Assembly (NCBI RefSeq): GCF_028769735.1
Contig: NC_088200.1
Coordinates: 71,239,046 to 71,303,045, forward strand
DNA from: Zonotrichia leucophrys gambelii
Taxonomy: Eukaryota > Chordata > Aves > Passeriformes > Passerellidae
DNA length: 64,000 bases
Reading direction: 5' to 3'
In this document: positions 34,829 to 46,487 of the stretch, piece after piece
Layout of the letters: every line of letters starts with the position of its first letter
How positions within the stretch are numbered: position 1 is the stretch's first letter
Program-made: the position numbers and the translations under genes
Notes under the pieces: model-generated
Databases searched by the model: none
Seen by the model: the letters and a program-made list of their open reading frames with translations, nothing else
Told to the model about the DNA's origin: nothing

Positions 34829-36301
34829 CGGCCGTGTCCGAGCATCCTTGGTCCCCAAACACCTTCCCTGAGGCACCTGCATCTTGATATTTCAAGCACA
34901 GAAGTGCATTGCACGCCTTTCACATCCCCCTTCCCCCAATAAATTTTAATTAATGACCTTTAATTAATAAACCTGAGGTTTATTAACAACCTCACACCGA
35001 TACCCTGATACTCTGTGGGATTGTTGGGGTGTCCTGTACAGGTGGGCTTCCATGATCCTTACCATGACAGGACGCTCCATGATTCCAGACAGGGCCCTGT
35101 TTATTTGCCCGGGGTTTGTTTTATTTTCATTTTATTTGTTTTATTTTCATTTTATTTGCTTTATTTTCCTTTTCTTTTCCCTTCCAGCGGGCTGTGCTGG
35201 AGGGAGCCCGTGTCCCCTCGCAGATGTGCCTCGGCTCTGGCATTTCCTGCATTGATGGGCTGCTGCAGCCTCTTTTGATGAGAGTTTTGACACCCACCAT
35301 GATAAAAGCCGAGCAGGGTCCTGGGCTGGAAAATGATGTTGGGGATTTGCAGTGGGTGTGACACAGCCTCATTCTTCTGCTCAGCATCAGAGAAGGAGCA
35401 GGGGAAGGGGAGAGGATAAAATTCATCCACAGGACCAAGTTGGCTGGACCGCCTGCGCTTTTTAACCTAGCAAATTTTAGAAGTTAAGAACTCATTTATT
35501 TCCTGATGCTGTTGGGAGATTTAGACATCAAGAACCTCATTTTCCTCAAGCGGAGTAAAAACCAGCACCTGCTTTGCACAAGTGACATGATTTGAGCCCA
35601 AACTTGCCAACATGTAGTGCACCAACAAGGCTTGGCCTCTTCCCCTCTCTGCTCCTTTCATCTGCTGTTGTTTGATTTGGGGTTTTGCTCTTGGTTGGTT
35701 GCTTTTTCAGATTAGACACATTCAGAGATGCAACACCATCCACACCTTCTGCCTCCAGTTATCAGGTGTGAGATTTGACTCTGTGTGTGCTTCTCATGCC
35801 GTGGCATTTAAGGGGTTAAAACCACACACTTTGTGGATTTTGGCAGATCCCTTTGGGGCTCTGTGTCTTACGAGGTGTAGGGGACAACAACACAGAATTT
35901 TTTGGTGCTGGAGGAATAATTTGGGGTGTCATTCAGGGATTGCATGAAGCCTTGGGATTCGGGGATGCCAGGGCCCTGAGCAAGGTGTGTTCTGGTTTTG
36001 GGGTGTGCTAAGAGAAGGAGGGTTTGTTTCCTGGGTTTATAACCCTGCTGGAACCCATCTTCCCCAGGTGAGGGAAGAACAGGAGGGGATCCTGTTGGGT
36101 CCAGCTGTTTCCCCCCTTTCCTGCTTTCCTGCATCCCTCCCTCGGAGTTAATGGGTAAAAAAGGAAAAAAAGGAGCAGGGGCTGGGAGGCAAGCGGTCAG
36201 AACAGCGTCACGTTTCCCCTGGTGTCACACACCCTAAATCCATAAACTCAATGCTCTCTTCATGAGGAGCACACTACCAACTTCTTTCTTTTTCTCTCCC
36301 C
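34829..36301. other. No gene recognised; short T-rich tandem repeat
   Basis: At about 35117-35170 a roughly 24-bp T-rich unit (TTTTATTTTCATTTTATTTG) recurs twice. The remaining sequence is unique-looking with unsupported short frames (up to 103 codons on the minus strand near 35127-35438). Confidence 0.5.
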
Positions 36302-36309
36302 TTTTTTTT

Positions 36310-36351
<42 letters not shown>
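36302..36351 (+). repeat. Poly-T run (40, plus 8)
   Basis: T8, AA, T40 uninterrupted, immediately before the CpG-rich segment. Confidence 0.95.
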
Positions 36352-36352
<1 letters not shown>

Positions 36353-36354
<2 letters not shown>

Positions 36355-37065
36355 TCGCGTGTAGTTTTTAGCCCGGGACTCGCAGCGGAGTTTGAGAGAG
36401 GCTTTTTTAGGTGCGGATCTGGGCGGGCAGGACCCGAGGGGCGAGGACAGGGACCTGGAGAGGGGAACAGAGCATCCTGCAGCTCCGGGGAGGTTTGGGT
36501 GTGTGCGCGAACCTCAGTGCAAAAACCGCGAAAAAAAAAATTAAAAAAAAAAAAATCCTGCGGGTTTGATTTCCCCCCTCTCATTCCTGGGAGCTGTAAT
36601 TAAGACATCTTGGAGGGCGTACTTAACTCATGACGTGTTGCTTTTCTTTTCCTCTCGGTGAGAAAGTGGCTCTCCCTTGCCTGGATCGGGTCCACAAAGA
36701 GACACTCGGGACATAGACAGACACACGGACACGCTCCGACTTAAGGTGAGCACCAAAACGTCCCTCCTGCGCTCCTCTGCCCTCCGTCCCCAGCCACTGG
36801 AGAGTCCCGAGAGCATCTCGACTCGCTGGGAGCTCCGCGCAAGGTAAAGGGGAGAGAAAAAAAGTGAAAAATCAAACTTTTGGGAAAGTTTTTTTGTTAC
36901 TTTTTTGCTGCTCCGGGTGGGATGGGGACCCGGCGAGCAGCGCCTGCGGGGCTGCCTGCTGCAAAGGGGTTTTTGGGAGCTCTGATCTGGCAGATGAGGA
37001 GGGTGAAAGGCGGATTGAAACCGGCTAAACTTCAATGTATTTGACTTTTAAGCGCTCTGTGCTGC
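36353..37065 (+). promoter_or_regulatory. CpG-rich candidate promoter and noncoding first exon
   Basis: Around 15 CpGs occur in the first 190 bp and a similar density continues past 36.85 kb, in otherwise CpG-poor DNA. A GC box (GGGCGGG) sits near 36421 and a CRE-like TGACGTG at 36631. Two good splice-donor matches follow on the plus strand: CTTAAG|GTGAGC (donor G at 36746) and GCAAG|GTAAAG (36844). This arrangement resembles a CpG-island promoter with a 5' untranslated exon spliced to an acceptor outside or further along the window. The 135-codon minus-strand frame (36628-37035) has no known relative. I cannot name a gene. An alternative is chance GC-rich sequence. Confidence 0.4.
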
Positions 37066-39549
37066 CGAAGGAGGGATCATGTTGCAGCTGCAGAAAGACA
37101 AAAAAGTTCTGCTCTGTGGCTTCCTCCTGTGCGATTGTTCTCCTCGCAGACATTTGTCCTTTCTTTTTGTTTATTGTTTATTCGTTTGGTTTTCGTTTTT
37201 AAGCATTGCTCTTTAAGTATTTCTCCATCCATTCAGATGCTTTTGCAAGTTTTCAGGAAGTTTTCAGGGAAAAAGAGCATGGTAGACTGAAAAAAAAAAG
37301 TTTCAAGGGCTGGAAGCAGAATCTGCACAAAGTTCTGCCCATCCAGTTAGAAGCAAGAGGATTTTGATAAGATGTGATATGTTGCATACTGATGTCATAT
37401 TTGGCTATTTATTGTCGAGGGAAGCCTGAACAAGGTTTGGCACAGGCTCCTGCACCATCTCCATCCCTGATAAAGCTGGGATGCCTCAGCTTTATCATTT
37501 TACAGATGTACATTTTTGCACACGAGCTGGTCCAGGGCTCTGAGAGCTGCATCATTTTACTGCCTGTTTATTTGGGGTCAAACCCATAGAGAAATTGCCA
37601 TTCAGAACGTGTTTTTCATGGCAAAACTCCCTGTGTGGCGGGTTGAGATAGCAAGGGCTGGAGAGCTTTTGGTGTGTTTGAATTAAGGAGGTTTATTGCT
37701 GTTTGTGTATAATTAGTGAGGGTTTAATTGCTACTGGGGTCTTTCAGGGCACAAAGTGCTGCCATATATGTTGGTGCTCGGGGTCATGCAGGTGATGAGC
37801 AGCAATAAATTTGTGTTTATATCTGTCTCAATGCCTAAATGTGGGAAGAAGGAACTCTGGAAAGAGCCCTGTTGATGCCAGGAGTGTGTGTGGTGTGGTG
37901 TTTGACAGCACAGATGAATTTAGGTGGTGTGGACATGGGTGCAGACCCCTCTAATTAAACAGTTTCTAGAGACAGGTGGGGAAATGCAGATCACAGTCAG
38001 CAAAACTCATCAGTGGCCGCTGTGAGGAAGGGATCTGCAGTGCCAAGGTGTGGCAAAGCCCTCCTGCCATGCACACAGGCAAGAGTTTTTCTGGTTTTCT
38101 TGGGGTTTTGGGGTCTGCTGAAGCCACCAAAGCTCAGTCTTGTAAAGCACAGCTCAGCAAAGCTGCTCTGAGCGCATCACCTGAGACCCCAACCCTTACA
38201 CACCTGCCAAGGGGAAAGGGAAGGAGGAGGAATGCAGGAGGGAACAAAAAAAACAAACAAAAAAAGACCAGTTTGTGATGATTTTCAACACTTTGAACCG
38301 AAGTAGGGTGGGAAAGATGTGGATGGAGAGCAGCTTTTACAAGTTAAACACCCCTAAAAATAAATGTGATGATGAAGACACTGCCAGTCCTCACTGAAAT
38401 TTTGCCAAAAGGCTAGTTTTCCTAATGATATTCCTGGATGTAGCAGCAGATTCCAATAGGAAAGAGGAAAAAAGCCCGTCAAGAAGAAAAGTGTTGTCCC
38501 GGCCAGAGGCTCACAGCAGAGCATCCTCATTCAAACCCAGGGGGTTCAGCTCCTTCCCATGCCACTGAGCCTGGTTAAAACAACACAAATATTTAAAAAA
38601 AAAACCTAAAAAGCCAGCCAAACAAAGGCCTAAAAAAACTTCAAAAGCTTGGAGCAGAGGGAGAGCAGGTTTCAGGAAAGGATGGAGCGGTTCTGTTGCA
38701 TTACAGTTTGTAAAACTGGCAAGAAAAGTGTTTTCTACTGTAGGCCCCCAAAAGTTGTTATTTTTATGCTGACATGTGACTAAAAGGAATATTTTTGTCA
38801 CAGCCTGGAGCCAAAAGGACAGTTATCAGTATTTAATGAAGTCACTTAACATCCTTTTGCCCCTCAGTAAAAAATCTGAAACCAGTATGGACCACCCCTT
38901 TTAAAGGTGCTCTGAGCTCCTCAAGCAGAGGGAGACCTTGCAATTGCTTGCATTTAAATATATTTAAAGTTTCCCAATTCGCTGCAAGGATTAAGGTGCG
39001 AAAATTGGAATTAATATTTTCTGCCTTTCATTTGCTTTTTTCTCAGTGAAGCAGCACTTAAAACCATTCCTGGAAGTTGAAATATTCATCATTTCTGTTT
39101 CGTTGTAAACCTGACGGTGTATTTCGTTGCTCAAGCTCTATGGAAATGAAAAAAATTTTGTGGGGGGAAAAAAAAATAAAGTTATTTTCACATGACAAGC
39201 TGCTTCTGTTGGTGGTGAGGAAGTATTAGACATTCTGTCTCCTCTGGTAGGGACTGTAGCACACAGTGCAGAGCCTGAAAAGGCAGCTTGTAACTTGTAG
39301 GTAACAAAATGTTCTTTGGGGTAGGGGAAAAAAAATAATTAAAAAAAAGGCAAAAAAAAAAATTTAAAAACTCTGAATATACTTAGGATTTCAATCAACG
39401 GTGTTTAAGGAGGATTAGAGGAAGCAGCTGGCTAAACAAATATTAGGTGTAGAGTGGATGCAGTGGTATAAATTAATAATGCAGCTCTTTATCTGCCCTA
39501 TGAATGGGAGGTTTTGTGGAGATAAGGCGGCCCAAACGCGGTCGCTGGA
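37066..39549. other. No gene recognised
   Basis: AT-rich with A runs near 39340-39365. It would be intronic if the 36.7 kb exon is real. No repeat family was recognised. Confidence 0.5.
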
Positions 39550-39562
39550 TGCCACCTAGTGG
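39550..39562 (-). promoter_or_regulatory. Candidate CTCF binding site
   Basis: The minus strand reads CCACTAGGTGGCA, a full match to the core consensus CCASYAGRKGGCR. CpGs lie just upstream (AACGCGGTCG). CTCF recognises this core in vertebrates and shapes chromatin loops. Occupancy cannot be judged from sequence. Confidence 0.45.
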
Positions 39563-41491
39563 ATATTGCCGAGTCTTTTGGCAGAATTCTCTTAAATTCT
39601 CAACATCTGTAACTAATTCAGGTGCAGTTTAACTGTAAGTAGTCAGTTTTATTCACGTTTACCATTAGAAACCAAAATCAGTTGTTTTATTGGGGTTATT
39701 TTAAATTATATTTTTAGAGACGTTGTCTCTGTGTTTTGAATGTCCATTAGATACGACAAAAATCATATGGCTTCTATTTATAATCTATTTAAATCATTTA
39801 TAATCTATTTAAATCATCATAATTCTATTTAAATCATTTGGCTTCTATTTATAATTTGACACTAACATCTATTTGCAGAGGCTTTTTAAACCACTCAGTC
39901 AAAAAAAAGCCACAACTTAACAACCAGTTTGGCTGTTAGTGTGCAAGTGAGGAAATTTCTGCCCAAATATTGTGTCAGGAGAAGCTGTGTCCAGCAGCAA
40001 GGATTTCAAAGCTCCTTCCAAAAGTCCTTGATCACATAGGATGTGCTTTTCCTAATTCCCTTTGTTTTTTCCTGAATATTGTGTCAACGATAAGCACAGA
40101 CGAAGAAAATGTATTTCTAATATCTGATAAAAGATCATAAACCTTTTTTTTCTTCTTTTCACCTGCTGTTTATCCCCACCTTCCTCAGATGTCAGACACA
40201 CTCACAGCTAAAATTGCCTTTTTTACTGGGGAAAGGAAAAATTGTTTATTTAACCATTGTAAAGATTGTTTATTCAGTGGTAGGTACTCAGGTGCTGTCA
40301 GTTCTCGTAGCTCCTAAAATGATCCAATCCATGACAAAGTTTTAAGCAGGCAAACTGCATCAGGATGTAATTTGTGATGGGATTTATGGAATTTCACAGG
40401 CTTCTACTTCCTCAGCTTTTTTTTAAAATGCCTTCATCAACACTGCACATCACCCAAACGAGGTGAATACATGGTTCTGATCCTACGAATTTAAAATAAG
40501 TGCCACAGTGGGTATTGCGGCAAAAAAGTTAATAAAATAGGTAAATAAGTGCATAGTTATTAAAATAGGCAAATTCAAGCTCCCTGTGCTTAACTTTCTC
40601 CTGGTTCTCATCACTGAGCAGGAAATCAAATGGCAACGTCACACTCAGCAGAACAGACAATTCCTGCTCCCTTCTCCTTCTGTCAGCTTTGGAAACTTTT
40701 TTTTTGTTTGTTTGTTTTATTTAGATTAGGACACCAGGCTGGGTGTATCAAACATGATCAATAGCTAAAAAAAAAAAGAAAAAAAAAACAACAACAAAAA
40801 AAACCCCAAACAGTTAAACCTTTCCCCAAGGCTCACGTGAAATATTGCCACAGGAGGTTGTTACCAAAATGGTGAGTTAATGGCTAAAGCCTGCTTTCCC
40901 ATTAATCAGGAAAAGATTATGAATTACAGACTAGGAAGGCAAAATATCACAGCAGCGAGTGAGTTAATTGGCTCAGTGCTGTGCTTCATAGGTGGCTTTA
41001 CCTTTCCCTTCAGCCCTGCCCAGCCTGGTGCTGTGAATCACAGGGGAAAGAAACACAAACTTCATTAACGAGGGGCTCTGCAAGGCTCCTGGGACCAAGT
41101 TTTCCACTGGCACACAGAGTCACTGCCACTGCAGGGCACTTGAGGGCAAAATCTGCATCATTAATGGCTTGGCATAGCAGAAAAAAACCAAAATAAATAA
41201 CAAATAAGACGTGAGACAGAAGAATGTCCCTGGATAAATGTGTCGTGCTCCAAGAAATGTCATCTTGGCATTTGCCTCACTGCAGGAGACCATTATCTGG
41301 AGACATCTTTCCATTAATAACAGCTTCTAATTACCTTAAGCAAGGAAATATATCTAATGCAAGGAAAATGTGGGCTATTGGAGGCAGATTAAAATGGAGA
41401 CGGGCTTGACAGAAATGTTAGGTGGTAAGAAACAAAAAGTTTCAAACTGCTCTGGTGCAAAAAGAGGGAAAAGTTGGGAACATGGAGTTAT
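39563..41491. other. AT-rich stretch, no gene recognised
   Basis: A CTATTTAAATCAT/TTATAAT phrase recurs three to four times at 39773-39860. A-rich runs lie near 40767-40803. No coding signal. Confidence 0.5.
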
Positions 41492-41551
41492 TTGCCTTGG
41501 AAGAGGAGCTTAAAGGTGATCTAGTTTCAGCTCCTCTGCCATGGGGTTACT
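41492..41551 (-). mobile_element. CR1 LINE 3' end remnant, minus orientation
   Basis: Read on the plus strand, GGAGCTTAAAGGTGATCTAG followed by CAGCTCCTCTGCCATGGGG is the antisense of an avian CR1 3' terminus. Short and diverged. Confidence 0.6.
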
Positions 41552-44500
41552 CAGAAACAGCTCAAATTTGGGTTTGATCAGTTTTGCTAGGGTGTCTTAA
41601 GGGGTTTTTGCATGCCTTATGTTAATTTGCACTGCCTGATAATTCAGCCAGCACCAAAATTGTGTCAACAAGTGAACCCTGGCATGAGGAATCCCTAAAT
41701 CTGCTGTGATTAACACTTTTTAATGCTCAGAATCCCTTCCCTGCAGTGCTGCCTGCACACAGGGAGAAGTGGCAGCCTGTGTGCATCCTCTGCTCTGGGA
41801 GATCCAGAAAAAACAGAAATAATCAACATTGCTCACGTCAGCGGCGGGGTGGAATCAATGGAAACTCAAGCAGCCCTCAGTGAATAAAACTTTTCATCTA
41901 TTTGCATACGCACATGGCTGATCAGGAAGCAGCTCATAAAGCCCCAAATCTGCTCAGATTTTATAGATGTGAGTACCTACAAGGTGATGTCAATAAAGCA
42001 TTCAGCAAAACTCTGCTCATTTCCAAAGAGCAGAGGAACCAAGGCCTGTACCCTATGGAAGAAGGACATGATTAATGTAGGAAAAAAGAACTTTCGTTGC
42101 CAAAATAACTTCCCAAACTCTCCAATCGAAAATTAACTACCCACCTATTCATTAACATGCTACATTCCAATATATTTATGTGATTGCTGGTTGGGTTAGG
42201 TTGGAGTTTTTTTCCATAAACTTATTTTCAGGCAAAAAAGAAAACCACCCCTGAGCCACATAAAAATAACACTGCCTAGAAATAGGAAAAGAAAGGTGAA
42301 AGATGAGAAAACACTGGAGTGCTGGGCCCAGTCAAAAGATTTATAAGAGCCATATCAGAGAAAAATATCGTTGCAGGATGTGTTGTGGTTTTCCCACTGA
42401 AATGTCAGTGATGCACGCGAGGTGCAGCTGCAGTAGAGCATGGTGGTGTGACCACTTTCTGACCACGCTGCTCATGGCCTGAGGTGATTTGCTCAGCTTT
42501 TTTAACCTCCAAGGTGCTGCACACACAGCAGGGAAGGCCTGGGATTTTCATTTCAGGCTTAACCTGGAGGATTTATGCACGCACTGTTATTTTCAGAAAA
42601 GCCGCGTTTCTGGATTTTCAAATATCTGTGGCAAAATGTTGGGTTTTGCTGAGTCTTTGTGAGTTGTTTTTCTGATTGCTTTGATTTTACAGGTCTAAAA
42701 TATGTGCACAAAACATGACTCAGCTTTTGTCAGCATGTCAGGCAGAGAGATCTTTTGGGTTGGGTTGGGTTTTTCCAGATGTTGCTGTATTTATTCCTTG
42801 TTTAGTTTCATTAGAACCCATTCCCAAGTAAATAAAATTGATGATCCTGAAGTTCTTCTCCAAGCTAAACCATTCTGAGAGCTGTGTAAATGCAGTGACT
42901 GTGCCTGGTGCTGGCATACCTGGTCACATTTATCATCCTTGTGATGTGGGGACATGGTGGCCATCTCTGTGAGCCAAGATCCAGGGAAAAACAGCAAAGA
43001 TGTTGATCTCCCAAGAATTTTCCAGATTTTGCCCAGCTGAAAAAGCAGATAGGGAGACCACTAATTCAGCTCTTGTTGCTGATGCAGAAAATACAGACAA
43101 TTCTTGGGTTGTTGCTCCCAATGTCCAGGCACTTCATCTGTTTTCTCCCCACCAGCAGGCTAAGAGAAAGAGGCAGATATTGCTTTTATATATATATATT
43201 TTTTTTTCCCCCAAAGCGACCCCCATAGCTGACTCCATCTGCATTTTAATGCGAGCTCTGCTCTGATCAAACCAGACAAAAAGAAAAACTTTCCAGCCCA
43301 GCAGGGCATTTCCCCAGCAGGATGGAAGAACAGCAGTGGCAAGTTTAACATCTTCATGAGGGAGCTGGGGAGATGTTTTCTTGGCAAAACTAGCGTGACA
43401 CATTTTCAAAAGTGGTTAGGAAATAAATGGCTCACTGTGACAATGGAGGCACGTTTCAAATGGGGTTTTGCCAGGGCTAGTCAGCATTGGTGCCCTTCAA
43501 GGTTTTTCATTTTCTATTCCTTGGAAAAGGGAATAGAAAATATGCAAAGGTTTTTTTTTTAGAAATTGCAAAGTAGGAAGAGACTGAATTATTTTTCTTT
43601 TGATTTTTTTTTCTTTAAATGGTTTTGCCTGACTGGAGAAATAAAATAAATAATTAAAAAAAAAAAAAGGAAAATAATGTTTTCTCCAAACAGAAAGGGT
43701 TAAGCTGAGGCACCAATAGAACAACCTACAAAGACACTTTGGCATCTAAAAAAGCAGGAAAATATTTAACAAAATCTAAAGAGGCAAATGACAATTCACA
43801 CTCTGCAGCCCAAATCATAACTTTGTTCCTGAACAGAGCAATTCAAATACGGGAACAGTTCACCCCAATCTGACTTCAAAACTCATTTGGGCACTCAAAA
43901 CTTAAAAATTATTTATTTTCAGTCACATTCTGCAAGTCTGAGACAGAAGAGGCATCCTCACTTGTGAATGTTACTGTGCTGAGTGATCCATTTTTCACAC
44001 CAAGTTGATAGAAGTTTCAGATTTACTCTTTTTCAAGACCTATCAGGCAGCAAATTACGCAGAGAATTATGAGATAATGTCCCATAAATAGGACTTTTCC
44101 GAGGAATAATGGTTGCGTATAAAAAGTTAAACTGTCACACTTAGGGAAAACTCTGCAAGTGTCAAGAGAAAGCACAGACATTTATTTCCAGACCAGGAGA
44201 CAGATTCTGTCAAGCCATATTTCAAAAGTGACTTATTTTTGCTGCATCTGGTGATTGATAAAGATTCTTTTATTTTATCTGAGGAACGTTGGTTGATCAT
44301 TACTGAATTATTGCAATTTTTTTTTTTTTGGACTTCAGCCTTTCCCTGACATTGTGCTGGGGAAATGTAGCTTTAGTTCCAGCTGGTTACAGCTTTCTGT
44401 AAATCTGTATTTATTCCTGTGACTTTACAGTGTGCAAAATAATCATGTCAGACAACAACCCTCCTTACACACACAATGATATTCATCCACTCTTCATTAT

Positions 44501-44553
44501 TATAACTGCAGAGTTATGGAAGGGAAAGATGACTGACAGGTTTTATGCTTTTT
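41552..44553. other. AT-rich stretch, no gene recognised
   Basis: Short TA and T runs near 43190-43210, and A/T runs at 43550-43560 and 43655-43668. Open frames up to 91 codons are unsupported. Confidence 0.5.
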
Positions 44554-44735
44554 TATATATACATATATATACATAAATATATAATTATTTCTATAAATAT
44601 ATATATAATATCTGTGTGCATATATATATATACACACAAGTGTATATGTATATATATGTGTGTGTATATATATATGTGTGTATATATATGTATGTGTATA
44701 TATATATATGTGTATATATATATATACATATGTAG
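44554..44735 (+). repeat. TA/TG/CA compound microsatellite
   Basis: About 180 bp of TATATA tracts interspersed with TGTGTG and ACATAC motifs. Frames on both strands translate to isoleucine/tyrosine/histidine strings and are not coding. Confidence 0.95.
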
Positions 44736-44924
44736 TAACTTTCCATTTATATTGAGTTTACCACATAAAGTAAAACAAAATCTTATGATTCTAAGTATAA
44801 AAATGGTGACCACATGGTGGAGGGCCTGAGCTCACCCTGAAAAATAGCCAAAGAGAGGGAGATGGAGGTCCCTAATGTGAAACCACACCACCTCTGAGTT
44901 TCTTTGACACCAAACAGTCAATTT
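44736..44924. other. Short spacer, no feature
   Basis: Nothing recognised between the microsatellite and the pyrimidine tract. Confidence 0.5.
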
Positions 44925-45010
44925 GACTTTTCTTTTTTTTTTTATCTTTTTCTTTTTTTTTTTCTTTTCTTTTTCCTTTTTTTTCTTTTTTTTTATTTTT
45001 TTTTTTAATC
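44925..45010 (+). repeat. T-rich polypyrimidine tract
   Basis: About 85 bp of almost pure T with scattered C. It is a low-complexity strand-asymmetric tract. Confidence 0.9.
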
Positions 45011-45747
45011 TGGCATGAATATTCCCTAAAGTTTTATCTATTTTGGCTTTCTTTTTGTCCCACTTATCAGGGAAATTTATAGATCGAAATTTGCTATCTG
45101 GAGGAAAACAAGAAGAAGGATACTCCTCTTCTTTTGCAACTAAATGTTTGCAATTTCAGTTAAAACATGCTACTAATAAAAAGGAGCAAAAGGACAAGTT
45201 AAACACTCTTCTGGTCAACAGCCATAGCTTTTTATTCTCTTTTTATTCTCATAAATATTTATTCTCATGAAAAAGGCAGTTCTGATTCCCTGCACATATA
45301 TAAGCTCTTGCCAGACTTTATTTAGGACAGCAGAACACACAGGGAATGCAAGTGGGTTTACCTCAAGGAAAATTTGGTTCATATTCCTCTGCCATGGAAG
45401 CTTAAATATGGCAGATGGCCTAGAAAACATTAAAAAAAAATTTAAAAAAGATTCTCATAACATTTTGTGTGTTTGCTTTATTAAGTCACCAGTTTTGAAG
45501 ACATAATATCAGATAAGAGCCTTGACTCCCAGTAGGAAAAGTCTTTTGGCCTTTGTGCTTGAGGGAAAGCTCAAATATATGAACTGCAGGAGTAAACTGG
45601 AGAGAATGAAGATTTAAAAAAGGAGAAGATATTACAAAACGCTGTGTTTTCTAGAGCCTTTCAAGGAAAAAGGAAGGTAAAAATAGCTGTGGAAAAACAA
45701 AATATATCAAAATTGTGGTATTGCTTTTTCCTCCAACAAGAACAGAA
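45011..45747. other. No gene recognised
   Basis: AT-rich sequence with short frames only. It may include older parts of the LTR cluster that follows. Confidence 0.45.
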
Positions 45748-45868
45748 TTAAGCAGAAAAACTATAAATTTATATTTCTGTAGTTGTAAGTGAGAATGTGC
45801 CTTCAGTAAAAAAGTGTATTGGGTAAGATGGTGAAGGGTTTTATAATGTATCAATGTAATTATACAGG
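45748..45868 (+). mobile_element. Partial LTR copy related to 46012-46122
   Basis: AATTAAGCAGAAAAA, GTGTATTGGGTAAGATGGTG and AATGTAATTATACAG parallel the U3 part of the LTR that follows 264 bp later, in the same orientation. The rest of an LTR is missing. It is either an internal U3 duplication of a longer LTR or an older truncated insertion. Confidence 0.65.
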
Positions 45869-45991
45869 CAGCTTCATTAAGAAGCTGAATCCCAGCACTT
45901 TGCTGCTCAAATCATGTGGGAAATGGAAAGCTGGAAACTTCCAGACACATAGAAGAATTTGATCTGCAGCCTTGGGAGAGGCTTGGGTTGA

Positions 45992-46432
45992 TGTAAAAAT
46001 AAAAGGGCATAGAAATTAAGCAGAAAAATCATAAACTTAGGTTTCTATAATGCCTTAAGTAAGAAACTGTATTAGGTAAGATAGTGAAGGGTTTTGTAGT
46101 GTAGTAATGTAATTATACAGAGTAAGCTAAGAGTTTGGATGTTATAATAGAAGCATTTTTTTGTACATGCAATAATACATAATAGCCCATTGGACAAAAA
46201 TATACACATTGCAGTAGAGTTAAGTAAAAATGATAGGTTAGAAAAGCAAAATAAACTTTGTAGTAACTGTCCATTAGATTAAAAAGTCATATATTGTCTT
46301 GTAACAAAGAACTTATGACCACTTTAGGCTGTAGCCAGCTACTCACCCTCTTAAATCTCACAGACTTTAAAACTGATATTTATCTGAGCAATAAGCATCT
46401 TTAACCCGACTGCAGTCCATCCCTTCATTGCA
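45992..46432 (+). mobile_element. LTR of an endogenous retrovirus
   Basis: The element begins at TGTAAAAATAAAAGG and ends at CCATCCCTTCATTGCA (TG...CA, 441 bp). An AATAAAC at about 46249 and GAGCAATAAGCATCTTTAA near the end resemble a retroviral R/U5 with a variant poly(A) signal. I recognise the wording as a songbird LTR from memory. No pol or gag frame adjoins it, and it ends at a microsatellite, which could hide a target duplication. Confidence 0.65.
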
Positions 46433-46437
46433 AACAG

Positions 46438-46487
46438 TAATAATACTAATACTAATACTAATACTACTACTACTAATAATAATAATA
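46438..46487 (+). repeat. (TAA/TAC)n trinucleotide microsatellite
   Basis: TAATAC units then TAC and TAA repeats directly after the LTR 3' end. Confidence 0.95.

Noticed and set aside
36628..37035. 135-codon minus-strand frame in the CpG-rich segment
   Set aside because: GC-rich DNA has few stops by chance; the translation is arginine/serine-rich low complexity with no known relative.
44545..44829. Tyrosine/isoleucine-rich frames on both strands
   Set aside because: Translation of the TA/TG microsatellite.
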